Shown piece by piece: positions 15,723 through 25,600 of a DNA stretch of 64,000 bases. Positions within the stretch are counted from its first letter, which is position 1. The number at the start of each line of letters is the position of its first letter. Source of the stretch: Lepidonotus clava. Taxonomy: Eukaryota; Annelida; Polychaeta; Phyllodocida; Polynoidae. The notes beneath the pieces are model-generated. The model did no database searches and was not told where the DNA came from. It worked only from the letters and a program-made list of their open reading frames with translations. A program made the translations under genes and the position numbers. The stretch lies in the NCBI GenBank assembly GCA_936440205.1, contig OW387139.1, forward strand, positions 36,606,378-36,670,377, given 5' to 3'.

Positions 15723-16789
15723 AGAAAGATGTGGTTAAACACTTCACTGATCCTAAACAGCCAGCAAGCTTCACAAGTGCATCCAAAATAAAGAAACACT
15801 ATTTCAAAAACACTGACATAAAGCATATTGAAGATGCACTTGAATCTGTTGATGCTTATACTAAACATAAACCATTCAAGAGGCGGTTTCCTAGACGTAA
15901 AACACAGACTTTTGGAATAGATAAACAATGGCAAATGGACTTGATAGATATGCAACAGTTCAAAAAGTATAACAAAGGCTATTCATATATAATGGTTGCC
16001 ATAGATGTCTTCTCCAGATTTGGATTTGCACAAGCTATAAAAAGTAAAAAAGCCACAGATGTTACGGAAGCTTTCAAAGTTATGACAGTTAAAAGATGTC
16101 CTAAATACCTTCAAACAGATAAAGGTAAAGAGTTCCTGAACAAAACTTTTCAGGATTACTTGAAAGAGACAGGTGTATCTTTTTTCACTGGAGAAAATGA
16201 TGACATAAAATGTTCTATAGCAGAAAGGTTCAACGGGACCTTACAACAGAAAATGTGGCGATACTTCACTCACATGAAAACCTACACATACATAGATGTA
16301 CTTCAAGATCTAGTGCATTCTTACAACCACACCTTTCATTCTACCATAGGAGGTCGACCGGTAGACGTTAATAAAGATAACGCCGATCGATTGTTCTATC
16401 ATTTGTATGAAAGAGTGCGAGCTAAAGATTTAAAGACGAAAAGAAAACCTTTAATGAAAAGTGGTGATAGAGCACGAATTCTAAGAAAAAAGAAAACCTT
16501 TAATCGTGGATATGAACCAAATTGGAGTGAAGAAATATTCACTGTAAAGAACCCAGACTATATTAAGGGGTATGAAATCGAAGATACCCTTCAAGAAAGA
16601 ATAAAGGGGTGGTTTTATCCTCAAGAGGTTCAGAAGGTAAAAGTTACTCCGAGGAAGCAGTACACTGTCGAGAGCATCCTTAAATATAGAGGAAAAGGTG
16701 CTAAAAGAGAAGCACTCATTAAGTGGAAAGGATACGGAGACAAATTCAACAGTTGGGAACCAGTCAAGAACATACAAAAATGGATGTAA
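15704..16789 (+). CDS. INT: Polinton retroviral-type integrase with chromodomain
   Basis: 361 residues. It inserts the element into chromosomes and makes the 6-bp duplication seen at the ends. The DDE triad is visible: Asp in WQMDLIDMQ (residue 79), Asp in LQTDKGKEF (139) and Glu in AERFNGTLQQK (174), spaced as usual for the rve fold. The C-terminal 45 residues (YTVESILKYRGK...WKGYGDKFNSWEP) form a chromodomain, which may direct insertion to marked chromatin. The ATG overlaps the upstream gene, and the stop overlaps the ATG of the minor capsid gene. Confidence 0.95.
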   Translation: MVYKALKKDVVKHFTDPKQPASFTSASKIKKHYFKNTDIKHIEDALESVDAYTKHKPFKRRFPRRKTQTFGIDKQWQMDLIDMQQFKKYNKGYSYIMVAIDVFSRFGFAQAIKSKKATDVTEAFKVMTVKRCPKYLQTDKGKEFLNKTFQDYLKETGVSFFTGENDDIKCSIAERFNGTLQQKMWRYFTHMKTYTYIDVLQDLVHSYNHTFHSTIGGRPVDVNKDNADRLFYHLYERVRAKDLKTKRKPLMKSGDRARILRKKKTFNRGYEPNWSEEIFTVKNPDYIKGYEIEDTLQERIKGWFYPQEVQKVKVTPRKQYTVESILKYRGKGAKREALIKWKGYGDKFNSWEPVKNIQKWM

Positions 16790-18201
16790 CCTGCACCCTA
16801 CCCAGTAACTCATCTACTAAGACCTTTCCAGACAACACTCTGAGCACTTACAGAGTTCTTTTACAAAAGTATATGGTACTACCAGCTGACACAGACTGTG
16901 CGTTATCTGAAATAACGCTTCCAGTAAAATGGTACAATGTGCGAAAATCAACTTTCTACCTTCTCAGCGCAGAAGCACCGTCAGAAAAGAAGAAACATAA
17001 CACCGCACCAACTAGGGCAAGAACTTCCCGCGGTTCTGATGAACAGCCTTCTTCTGAATCTCCTGCTACTTCCACAACTACACCTGGAACTGCAGCTGGT
17101 TCAATTGAAACACCGACAGTACCAGACCCTGATCATGAAGAGTCTTCTGGAGCGTTTATTTCAGATGCAGTGTCAGCTGTAAGAACAGTTAGTGAGAGTA
17201 TAGCTCCTCCGACACCAAGTTCTCACACTTCCGACGGACCTACACCTCCTAAAAAACCTAGAGAAGGAGTTACTCCATTACAAACACCTCCGACAAGGTC
17301 CGTTGAAGCTATCACTCGACTAAAGCGTGAAATAGAGAGCAGTAGGAAAAAACGTGACAGAGAACCGTTCCTAACAGACATGTTTGATACTGATTTGGTA
17401 ACACACATGCATGAAACACCCCCGAAAAGAAAACTAGAAGTTGAAATGGAGGGAATTGAAAAAGAAGAAAACGATGACGATGACGACCAACCAGAGCCCA
17501 CAGAAGTATTCGAAGAAGCTGATGCTGATGAACCAAAAAAGCTGCCTCCCACATTGAGTTACATCGATTCATTAGCAAGGAAGCACTTTCCAGGAAAACG
17601 GTCTTACGCTCGTTTCTCAATGGAAAGCGGGCGAGTGGAAACCAACAAAGATCTGATCAAACTCCTGAATAAAATAATGAAGAAAAATATACCAAAAGTC
17701 ATCAAGAAAATGAAAGAAGAAAAGCGAAAAAATAAAGGAAATGGTCCAGATGAAATTTTCTCTTATAACGAATTCACAATGAAAACACTTATTGCACTGC
17801 CTTCCAACACAATGCTCGTCATACCAGAAAACCTTTCTTATCAACTTGGTTTCGAAGGAAAAATATACATGGGTAGGCGCACACGAGCAAAACAAATAAC
17901 AGATGTCAACTACAGAAACCATACAGTCTATGTCTACTCTGACATTATTCACAACGGGGTAGTAGGAGATACTGAAGCGCCACTTCTTCGATGTATGGCT
18001 GTAAACAACTACTCTCAAAAAACAATGGACACAATAAACTTTCCCAATTTGATTTTCCATCCTCTACGAATAACACATTTCAAAGAGATCGGAGTGTACT
18101 TAAGAGACAGTGCAGGCGAACCTATACCATTTGAGCACGGGGAAGTGTCGGTAGTACTGACCTTTAGAGCTCTCTCTCATCCCTATAGTACATTAGTATA
18201 A
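16780..18201 (+). CDS. Polinton minor capsid (penton-type) protein
   Basis: 473 residues from the ATG at 16780, which overlaps the integrase stop; the frame is open further left but inside the integrase. The N-terminal part (FPDNTLSTYRVLLQKYMVLP...ALSEITLPVKWYNV) and the C-terminal part (FTMKTLIALP..., then VYVYSDIIHNGVVGDTEAPLLR, then FKEIGVYLRDSAGEPIPFEHGEVSV) match the pattern I know for Polinton minor capsid proteins, a single jelly roll forming the vertices. Between them is a long Ser/Thr/Pro- and Glu-rich stretch (about residues 75-260) that looks disordered. Confidence 0.85.
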   Translation: MDVTCTLPSNSSTKTFPDNTLSTYRVLLQKYMVLPADTDCALSEITLPVKWYNVRKSTFYLLSAEAPSEKKKHNTAPTRARTSRGSDEQPSSESPATSTTTPGTAAGSIETPTVPDPDHEESSGAFISDAVSAVRTVSESIAPPTPSSHTSDGPTPPKKPREGVTPLQTPPTRSVEAITRLKREIESSRKKRDREPFLTDMFDTDLVTHMHETPPKRKLEVEMEGIEKEENDDDDDQPEPTEVFEEADADEPKKLPPTLSYIDSLARKHFPGKRSYARFSMESGRVETNKDLIKLLNKIMKKNIPKVIKKMKEEKRKNKGNGPDEIFSYNEFTMKTLIALPSNTMLVIPENLSYQLGFEGKIYMGRRTRAKQITDVNYRNHTVYVYSDIIHNGVVGDTEAPLLRCMAVNNYSQKTMDTINFPNLIFHPLRITHFKEIGVYLRDSAGEPIPFEHGEVSVVLTFRALSHPYSTLV

Positions 18202-18219
18202 GAAGGAAGACATTGGAAA

Positions 18220-18681
18220 ATGGTGAGTTACTATATGAACGTGCCACCCTTGTATTCATCACCAAGAGGTGAATATGGCCAATATTATAAGCGTTCACAA
18301 TTTGGAAGTGGACAATTACCTGCTTTCGGTGGAGCTAAAAGACAACGTGGCCACGGAATATTCGGAAGTATAATGAGATCGGCTCTTCCGATGATAAAGA
18401 AGCTCGGTGCGTCAGCATTTAAAGCAGCCGTCCCCACCATCGTCAAAACAGGAAAAGGTGTTTTTGACGATGTCGTGGCTGGAAAAAACTTTAAGAAGAG
18501 CCTAGTAAAAAGGTCAAAGAGTGCAGGAAGTTCCTTAATGGACACAGCATTCAGTGCAGCCAGAAGGTACTTAAACACTGACGACGATGGCCCTCCAGCC
18601 AAACGACGCCGAGCAACGCAAGGTGCAAGACGTGGTAACGGGAAGAAGAGTGTAGGTAGACGTAAGTCTACCCTTTTCTAA
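18220..18681 (+). CDS. Polinton pX/pVI-like basic virion protein
   Basis: 153 residues. A Tyr/Gly-rich start is followed by GIFGSIMRSALPMIKKLG and a helical segment KTGKGVFDDVVAGKNFKKSLVKR, then a very basic tail (KRRRATQGARRGNGKKSVGRRK). The layout, FGS...P...K then 'DV-AGKNFK', recurs in adenovirus-like small core or membrane-lytic proteins of Polintons. It lies 18 bp after the minor capsid gene and 10 bp before the major capsid gene. Confidence 0.75.
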   Translation: MVSYYMNVPPLYSSPRGEYGQYYKRSQFGSGQLPAFGGAKRQRGHGIFGSIMRSALPMIKKLGASAFKAAVPTIVKTGKGVFDDVVAGKNFKKSLVKRSKSAGSSLMDTAFSAARRYLNTDDDGPPAKRRRATQGARRGNGKKSVGRRKSTLF

Positions 18682-18691
18682 AGGGTTCATC

Positions 18692-20002
18692 ATGAGTCTC
18701 ATTCACCCCTGTGCGGCAACATGTGCCGTAGGTGAATTGGATTTACACGCACTACCTATATCACAGAAAGATATTCTCCGAAGTCAATTCGTCAAGAAAA
18801 CAACAAACAACGCTCTCACTGACACCACAACTTGTTTTGACTTCACCTTCGAACCGAGCAATCTTTACACAGACCTCAGCGAAGCTGAACTCTACCTAGA
18901 GTATGTAGTTCAAGCAAACGACGAAGCTGCCTTAACCGTGGCACACGATGCAGCTCCAGTCAACAACTTAATTCATTCACTTTTCAGCAGCGTGCAGCTT
19001 CTCGTCAACGGGGAGAAGGTAACTTCGAACAATGAAGAGTACTCCTACAAGTCCTATCTCATCGACCTCCTGACGACGGAGGAGGGGGCCAGAAAGTGTC
19101 GCCTCCAAGGTTGCCAGAACTGGTTCATGGACACCCCGGAAAAAATGGACACCAGAGGTGCAGCCAACGCAGGTTGGAACTCACGACGAACAGTCCATGT
19201 CGGAGGTGTTAAGTCTATGGTAGCAAGACCACACCTCGATTTGTTTACTCAGTGTAAACTCCTACCCTCTCACTGCGAGATCAAACTCGTCTTCGAACGT
19301 CAGCCCGCCAGCTTCTACATGCAGATGGCCGCTAACGAGAGTTACAAAGTCGTCATCAAGAAGGCCGAAATGACCATGCGCCAAGTTCACGTCAGGGACG
19401 AGGTGGTGGAGGTACACAATAAAAGTGTACGCGACCCCAAGATGGGACCATTCAACTACCCGATCACCAGGAGCAAGGTCACAAAGCACACCCTCACGCA
19501 AGGTTCATCGGAGTACACGTGGACCGTCCCCGACACAACGCAGATCCCCACGGGGGTGATTATTGGCTTTGTCAAAGAGTCGGCCAGCTCAGGGAGCAAG
19601 ACGGAGAATCCGTTCAACTTCAAGCACTACGACGTAACAGAAGTAGCCTTGCAGTTCGACGATCAGAAGTTCCACGTGAAGACAGACTTTGTCAACGGAA
19701 ACGTTAGCAGAGCCTACAGTCAACTCTTCAAGGAGACTGGACTATTAGCTTCGGGTCACGACTGCGGTATTCAGTTACATCATTTTAAGAACGGGTACAC
19801 GTTGTTTGCTTTCGACCTGACCCCCGACCGAACTCCGGAGGACGCCCGAATCAACCTGCTGCGACAGGGAAAGCTGTCGGTGTCCCTGAAGTTTGCTGAA
19901 GCGCTGGGTCACGCGGTTTCAGTAATTATGCTGAGCACTTATGACAGCTTGATCCAGCTCACAGCCGACCGATTGCCGGTCACTGACTACGCCATGGTGT
20001 AG
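18692..20002 (+). CDS. MCP: Polinton major capsid protein (double jelly roll)
   Basis: 436 residues. Recognised by the N-terminal pattern SLIHPCAATCAVGELDLHALP, then YTDLSEAELYLEYVV, then NNLIHSLFSSVQLLVNGEKV followed by YSYKSYLIDLLTT, which is the conserved start of the first jelly roll in Polinton and adintovirus capsid proteins. Length is typical for the family. Its product would form the hexameric capsomers. From about 18,990 onward the gene is clearly more GC-rich than the AT-rich genes before it. It sits between the pX-like protein and the protease. Confidence 0.92.
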   Translation: MSLIHPCAATCAVGELDLHALPISQKDILRSQFVKKTTNNALTDTTTCFDFTFEPSNLYTDLSEAELYLEYVVQANDEAALTVAHDAAPVNNLIHSLFSSVQLLVNGEKVTSNNEEYSYKSYLIDLLTTEEGARKCRLQGCQNWFMDTPEKMDTRGAANAGWNSRRTVHVGGVKSMVARPHLDLFTQCKLLPSHCEIKLVFERQPASFYMQMAANESYKVVIKKAEMTMRQVHVRDEVVEVHNKSVRDPKMGPFNYPITRSKVTKHTLTQGSSEYTWTVPDTTQIPTGVIIGFVKESASSGSKTENPFNFKHYDVTEVALQFDDQKFHVKTDFVNGNVSRAYSQLFKETGLLASGHDCGIQLHHFKNGYTLFAFDLTPDRTPEDARINLLRQGKLSVSLKFAEALGHAVSVIMLSTYDSLIQLTADRLPVTDYAMV

Positions 20003-20010
20003 AACTGAAG

Positions 20011-20511
20011 ATGGTTCTCAAAACCTCAGAATTGAACAAAATTCTACGCAACCATCCCCACACAAATAGATATTTCCTTGGAACTTTTCCCTCTGATAGA
20101 ATACCAAAAAAACCACAACCCTTCACTTGTTTCATTAGCAACACAGATCCTCACAATAAACCAGGGGAACATTGGGTAGCATTTTGGGTATCACCACAAG
20201 GGAAAACTTTCTATTTTGACTCATTCGGGTTACCACCAATAGCTATAAAACACATCTCGTTCTGCCAACGTTCGTCATACGGTATCTGGGAGTATAACCG
20301 ACAACAACTACAAGCACTCACAACCACCACCTGCGGAGCGCACTGTGTTCGTTTTCTCATAGAAACATGTCGCACTCTCAACCCCTACGTCGCACTGTCA
20401 GCGCTAGGTACCCCAGCCATGACAAACCTAACGGACAAGACAGTTCTTTCTTACATGAACTTAAACCGGTGGAAATGGAGAAGACGGAAACACCAGATGT
20501 TGAAACGCTAG
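20011..20511 (+). CDS. PRO: Polinton adenovirus-type maturation protease
   Basis: 166 residues. Cysteine protease that cleaves virion proteins during maturation. The catalytic set is visible: His in GEHWVAFW (residue 54), Asp in YFDSFG (70), Gln in EYNRQQLQ and Cys in TTCGAHCVRF (108). Order and spacing match adenain. The ATG is 8 bp after the capsid stop. Its 3' third overlaps another frame that opens at 20367. Confidence 0.92.
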   Translation: MVLKTSELNKILRNHPHTNRYFLGTFPSDRIPKKPQPFTCFISNTDPHNKPGEHWVAFWVSPQGKTFYFDSFGLPPIAIKHISFCQRSSYGIWEYNRQQLQALTTTTCGAHCVRFLIETCRTLNPYVALSALGTPAMTNLTDKTVLSYMNLNRWKWRRRKHQMLKR

Positions 20512-20786
20512 AAATGTGGTTATCTACAGATACAGCGGAAAAAGGAGAGTCATCAGAAGAAGAAGATGTAATACTGGACATGCCTAAGAGACGTCCCATA
20601 TCACTAGGTCGCATGCAACGTGATCTGGAGAACACCATTGACTGTGTGGAGGCCCTGTCGTCTAATGTTGACCGACTCCTCTTCGCCGTTACCAACTTGC
20701 AAAGTAAGCTGGAAGAACTCACAGAACGTTCAGCGCAATCTAGAGGCTGTGGTTTCTCATGCTCCAACAATTCCTTCGCCCTTTAA
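20367..20786 (+). CDS. small coiled-coil Polinton protein overlapping the protease
   Basis: 139 residues from the first ATG, or 103 from the internal ATG at 20475, which has the better context (GGAAATGG). The middle is acidic (GESSEEEDVILD), and the C-terminal 40 residues (LENTIDCVEALSSNVDRLLF...LQSKLEELTERS) have heptad spacing of a short coiled coil, as in adenovirus pIX or fibre-stalk type proteins. That likeness is structural only. It is the last gene of the rightward block. Confidence 0.6.
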   Translation: MSHSQPLRRTVSARYPSHDKPNGQDSSFLHELKPVEMEKTETPDVETLEMWLSTDTAEKGESSEEEDVILDMPKRRPISLGRMQRDLENTIDCVEALSSNVDRLLFAVTNLQSKLEELTERSAQSRGCGFSCSNNSFAL

Positions 20787-21251
20787 GAAAATAACTGACC
20801 AAGGACAATGAATTATAGATAAAAAGCTGAAAAATGACTGCCCAAGGACAATGAACTATAGCTAAAAAAACTGAAACATTTTCACTATATAGGAAATGTA
20901 TGAAAAACCAAAAAAAGTATAAAATATATGAAAAAACATAAAATATTTAACAATTTTTTAAAAAATCTAAAAGAAAAGCAATGTATATATGAATTATAAT
21001 CCGCTTTTTACGATTTTTAATAAAAAATAACTAAAAAAATGTTGTTTTGTTTTATTTATTATATGTAATGAATAATAAATGCCATAAGCTTATACAAACT
21101 ATATACAAAAAAAATGTAAAAATAACGAAAATAATAGAACATCCGGTAAATTATCCGGTAAAATATACGTAGAAAGTATATATAAAAAAAATGAAAAAAT
21201 AACGAAATAACACATACGTTCCTTAAACGTATTTTTAAAAGTAGGTCACGA
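20787..21251. other. AT-rich 3' end of the Polinton capsid block
   Basis: No gene. A two-copy tandem repeat lies at 20790-20875. Further right are several AATAAA-type words (around 21019 and 21070) that could end the rightward transcripts. The rest is A-rich. Confidence 0.5.
20790..20875 (+). repeat. 43-bp tandem duplication after the last rightward gene
   Basis: Two adjacent copies share CCAAGGACAATGAA, then TATAG and an A-rich tail, with a few differences. It begins directly after the stop at 20786. Confidence 0.75.
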
Positions 21252-21388
21252 AAGTAGGTCGTAATGACCTAATTATTCAAAGTCTCTATTAGTCTATGAA
21301 CCTATTTATGCCCGATGCTCACTCGTACTGACCTAGTGACCTAATTAGTAGCATTGACTATGCGCGCCAGCGACTCCATTATACTACT
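21252..21388 (-). repeat. right terminal inverted repeat of the Polinton
   Basis: Reverse complement of 3633-3769 with about a dozen differences, mostly in one central block. On the reverse strand it keeps the pair of AGGTCA hexamers with a 2-bp spacer (21337-21342 and 21329-21334), although the spacer bases differ from the left copy. Confidence 0.9.
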
Positions 21389-21394
21389 TGTATG
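21389..21394. repeat. right target-site duplication TGTATG
   Basis: Exact copy of 3627-3632, immediately outside the right terminus. Confidence 0.9.
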
Positions 21395-22566
21395 TCCTCT
21401 GCCAGACGGTCTACTTTTCCTTCCGCATATCCCCTTTAAACAGACTGAACACCTTGTTGACCTAAACTGACGACTGCGGGGTTTCCCTCTTCACACGTCC
21501 ATCCCATCTCAAACACCTCCAATATAGACCAACACGTGTCTTTTCTTATTTAATCCCATATCAAACCCCCACTTTTTTCTATGAGTAAATAAGAAAAATA
21601 AACATATGTTGGCAAAAAACACATAACTAGTAAACAACAGTTCTATATGGGTATACATTATGTTTTATATGCAGTTCTTTACTATTCAAAACATAATTCA
21701 TTTACATGTACTTCTCGACTGTCTGTTCTCATTATCACTCAAAGCAATATAATCAATATTCAGCAGACGGTGGAATTCTAAAAGAATGTGAATATTTCTA
21801 CATCTCTTAAAGCTCAATTGTCGAGAACTAAATATCCATATTATGTACTGGAAATCAAACGTTTATAAGAAATACCCCTCAAGCGAGGAGTGTCCTTTTA
21901 GCAATAAGTTATCATCTTTTTAAATGTCCATAAGTAAAAAGATACTGAGATTGACTACCTGCAGGCCCTATGGACATCTAAGACCTTTCAGAATGAGTTT
22001 TTCAAGAGAGGCACATCATGTTTTATTTCATAGTGGGAATGTTGGAAAATGTGTCATCGCCGACCGACACGGGACACACACATATTATTTGTTCGGCAGG
22101 GAACACCCTTCTGAACACTTCTTATACCCAACGCACCCTTCATAATCTAACCACCGTCCTACTATTTCAGTTATTTTTCCTATCATGGAACAAAATACAT
22201 GTATTTTGTTTTTTTACAGCCATTTCACACATAAATTTATACATTAATTGATTTGTAACTCAATTTTATTGAGAGGTGCATAGATAAAATTCGTACACTA
22301 ACAATAGGCTTATATTCTCACATTTTATCACCAATGGAAAACCTGTTGCTAACTCGGATGCCACTGTTCTAAATTAAACATCCACAGACATAATCATTGT
22401 TAGAAATAGGCCTAATATCAACAACAATGACCTTAACGAAAGACATTACGTATTGCACTGTACATTATGCGATAGATATGTAAATATAAGCGAGAGTATG
22501 CAATCAGTATGTTGTTCTTTCATTGATCCCAATGCACAATCGTTAATTATTCATCTTCTCTTTCAG
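21395..22566. other. non-coding DNA before the first DUOX exon found
   Basis: No exon recognised. A 22-bp perfect palindrome centred on ACATGT lies at 22189-22210. The final bases before 22567 form a good splice acceptor (CTCTTTCAG). It is either DUOX intron 1 or, if an unrecognised first exon lies here, partly 5' UTR. Confidence 0.45.
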
Positions 22567-22632
22567 AAATAGAATACGCGCCATATGATGGCTTCTTCAA
22601 CAACTTGGCACATCCAGACTGGGGAGCTGCGG
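22567..22632 (+). CDS. DUOX: DUOX exon a: start of peroxidase-homology domain
   Basis: Codes [19 protein letters not shown], matching the conserved 'YDGWFNNL' start of mature DUOX proteins. It begins in phase 1, so an upstream exon ending in phase 1 is required. The intron after it (22633-23882) has a C-run near 23530 and nothing else I recognise. Confidence 0.93.
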
Positions 22633-25600
22633 GTAAGGAATATGTTTGCACCAACCTGTTTATTAACCCTTTCACCAGTTCACTGCCAGATTAGATGGAA
22701 TTACAGTATATCAAATGGTATTCCTATTTGTGGCACTTCCCTGCCTTACTGATATTAGAAGGATATGTTTTATCTATGTTATTTAGATATACCTTAGATG
22801 GATATTCTTTTTTTAGTGAGCTCAAAGAATAAATTGAAAATTTGGTTGCCATGGGTATCAACATTTCAATATCATTAAAAATTTGCTGTATTTTCCAATT
22901 GTTGTACAATTTTTCATTTCATTTTCTGAAAATAAGATATTACAAATATTTGTTCCCCCGAATCCCCCCTTTTCTGTACTTTTCCTATTTCAAGTATATA
23001 AAAATAGGTATGACGTGTTTAAATAATTTGCCATCGTAATGTAAAAAAACGAGGAATGTCCTTATGTCCTGTAACTGGTGAAATCTGTATGAAAAAAATA
23101 ATAATCATGGACCAAAATAAGCGGCGTTCCTTGAGCATTTGAGTACAGACACTTTAATTGATCACGACGATATAATTATAGGACATGGCCATGTAACAGA
23201 ATTAAACTTGTAAATACTCAAAAACGGAGAACAGATGGAAAAAATGATACATTGCATGTAAGAAAAGAGTTACCATGTGTCGTGTCTGAAGTGGTTGGAG
23301 AAGCCTCCCCATCCACCGTCATTCCATTCCGAACTATGCCAACTGGGCTGGAACCGAATGAATCCACTTTTCTTCTCTCTCTCTTTTTTTTTGGTGTATT
23401 TTGATCATTTTCCCCCCAAAACCTAATGCGACATTGCAATAAAAAGCGCATGACATTTATTAATCTAATCATATAATTGTATGCATGGTATCCGAATTTC
23501 GAAAAGAGAAGGGACAATGTTATGTTTGACTCCCCCCCCCCCCCCCATTCGTTCGGCCTGACTTATAGTCATCAGCAAAAAACACTATAAAGATTTGTCT
23601 GCATTACTCGGGCAATCTGGTATACAATATTGCCTTGTTGCAATCCTGAAATTACGAAATTGAAGATTTACTGTTTGACATTATCTTCTATATGTCTGTT
23701 GCTAAAACAACGTTTCTTGAGCAATCTGTTTGTCTTATGATGGCTAATAAAGGTATTATTCCTATACCATCACTGTGTGAGGTAATCTTGCAGTAACCTA
23801 GAACTATCTGCCCTTACAATACCCTTACCCTGCCCTTACTGTAACCTTACTATAATCTTGCTCTGACCATTTTGTAATACAGAGACGCAGTTGTTCCGGG
23901 TGGTGCCCCCAGTGTACAGTGACGGGACGTACGAGCCGGCCGGGGACGACCGGCCCAACCCGTTCAACATCAGTGACGCCGTCATGGACGGTCCCACGGG
24001 CAGACCGTCCTTCATGAACCGCACTGCTCTTCTAGTCTTCTTTGGTAAGATCTATACAGCCTTTACACTCTATTCATAATATTATTCTTAGGGTTGCTAC
24101 ATTTTATCTGATCATTTTTTTGCAGCTGTATGCAATAGCTGAAGTAGGACGTCTTGAACGCTTGGGTAGCTCCGAGGTCATTGGTGAAAAATGTCTATGG
24201 CATTCCACGTAATATCTCTCGTTTTGATTTTGTTATTACCATAAGCTGACCTTTATTTTCTAAACTGTTAACGTTAATGTTAATCCTAGTTTTGAGACAC
24301 GGGAATGGTGAAAAGAAAACTTATCTAGAGAACAAAAAACATGGTGTAATTAGTTTAGCCTTACACGTAAACGCCATTTCAAAGGTACCTAGAAACTATC
24401 AGCTAACATCCTCAATGGTCCTGAGGCCTAATTGCCTTCCCTGCTTATCTGTTCTTGAAACACAGACAAGTTATTCTTGCTATACGACACTCGTGATGCA
24501 AATCGTGACTCAAGGTGAACTAAGACCGTTACGGCTTAACGCTCTGTTTCATTTTCCTCTGTAAACCATGCTGTGTACTCCTCTATTACAGACTGTATCT
24601 GATATATTTTAGGGGAAAAAAAACAGGCCACCAAGTCACACAACACAGCTAATGCGTATTGGCAACAGAGACATATTTATCCCATTTAACTCATATTCTG
24701 GTTTGAATAAGGAATATCAAATCTTAGACTAAACTTTCCTCGAAATCTTCATCCGTTGTAAAGCTTAAAACGACATTAGAAGGGAAGATAAATGACATGA
24801 CGTGGGAACCTAGACAATCACTAAGAGCGATATGCAACATCAAAGGCAAAGGTCATTTCTTATATTCGGCAGCTCTCATCGTGACTCCCTACCTAGTCGT
24901 TAAATGCCTTTTTTCGTTTTTATATGGCGTGCAATGGATACTAATAACTGTTGATGGCGGGCAACAAGTAAAACGAACCTTGAAAATACCGATCTACTGA
25001 CGTGTAAAGACTTATCTACTTTTATATATATGTTGATAGAAAAGGTATCGTAAGAGCTGTGTTGAGGGCAATTCACAGTGCTTAATAAAATGATTATACA
25101 TGTATCTAGGGCCAGGGAAACACATATCACTTTGATAGTTTACATCCTGACTGAAACCATTTGAATATTAGAATCATATCAATCTTATTTGCTCGATTAG
25201 ACTAGGTTATTTGTTATTTGAAGTATTTAGATACGTTTTAGGTGTGACAGCATCCATTGGGTGTAGTTATACGATTTTGATTTTACAGTCCAACAAATGG
25301 CAAGAGACCTTTGCAGTGACCACATTAAAATTTTTGTGATCACATGCTCATCTATCAGGACCACGTGGTTATGAAAACAATCAATCTAAAAGCCATGGAA
25401 TATACATTGATGACAGTTAAATATTAGGATGTAATGAGTTATTTTTCAAGATTAAGTTGACATGAATACAATAATGTACTACATGGGTTTAATTCATAAG
25501 GAATGGTAATTCAATGAATTGATCACCAATATAGCGAGATGTGACTTCATCCGCACAATATCTATACCTTCGGAATGTCTTTTCATCCTCACAGGGCAAC

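Larger units (their letters stand above)
3633..21388. mobile_element. Polinton/Maverick virus-like DNA transposon, looks whole
   Basis: The 17,756-bp element is bounded by terminal inverted repeats beginning AGTAGTAT and by an exact TGTATG duplication. It carries the full family gene set: family-B DNA polymerase, integrase, packaging ATPase, adenovirus-type protease, major and minor capsid proteins, plus several accessory proteins. Genes are in two blocks pointing outward, leftward from about 11.9 kb and rightward from about 12.1 kb. All the family genes are read as long open frames, so no obvious break is seen. The two terminal repeats differ by roughly a tenth, mainly in one short block. 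Intact genes and a perfect target duplication suggest a fairly recent insertion. Confidence 0.95.
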
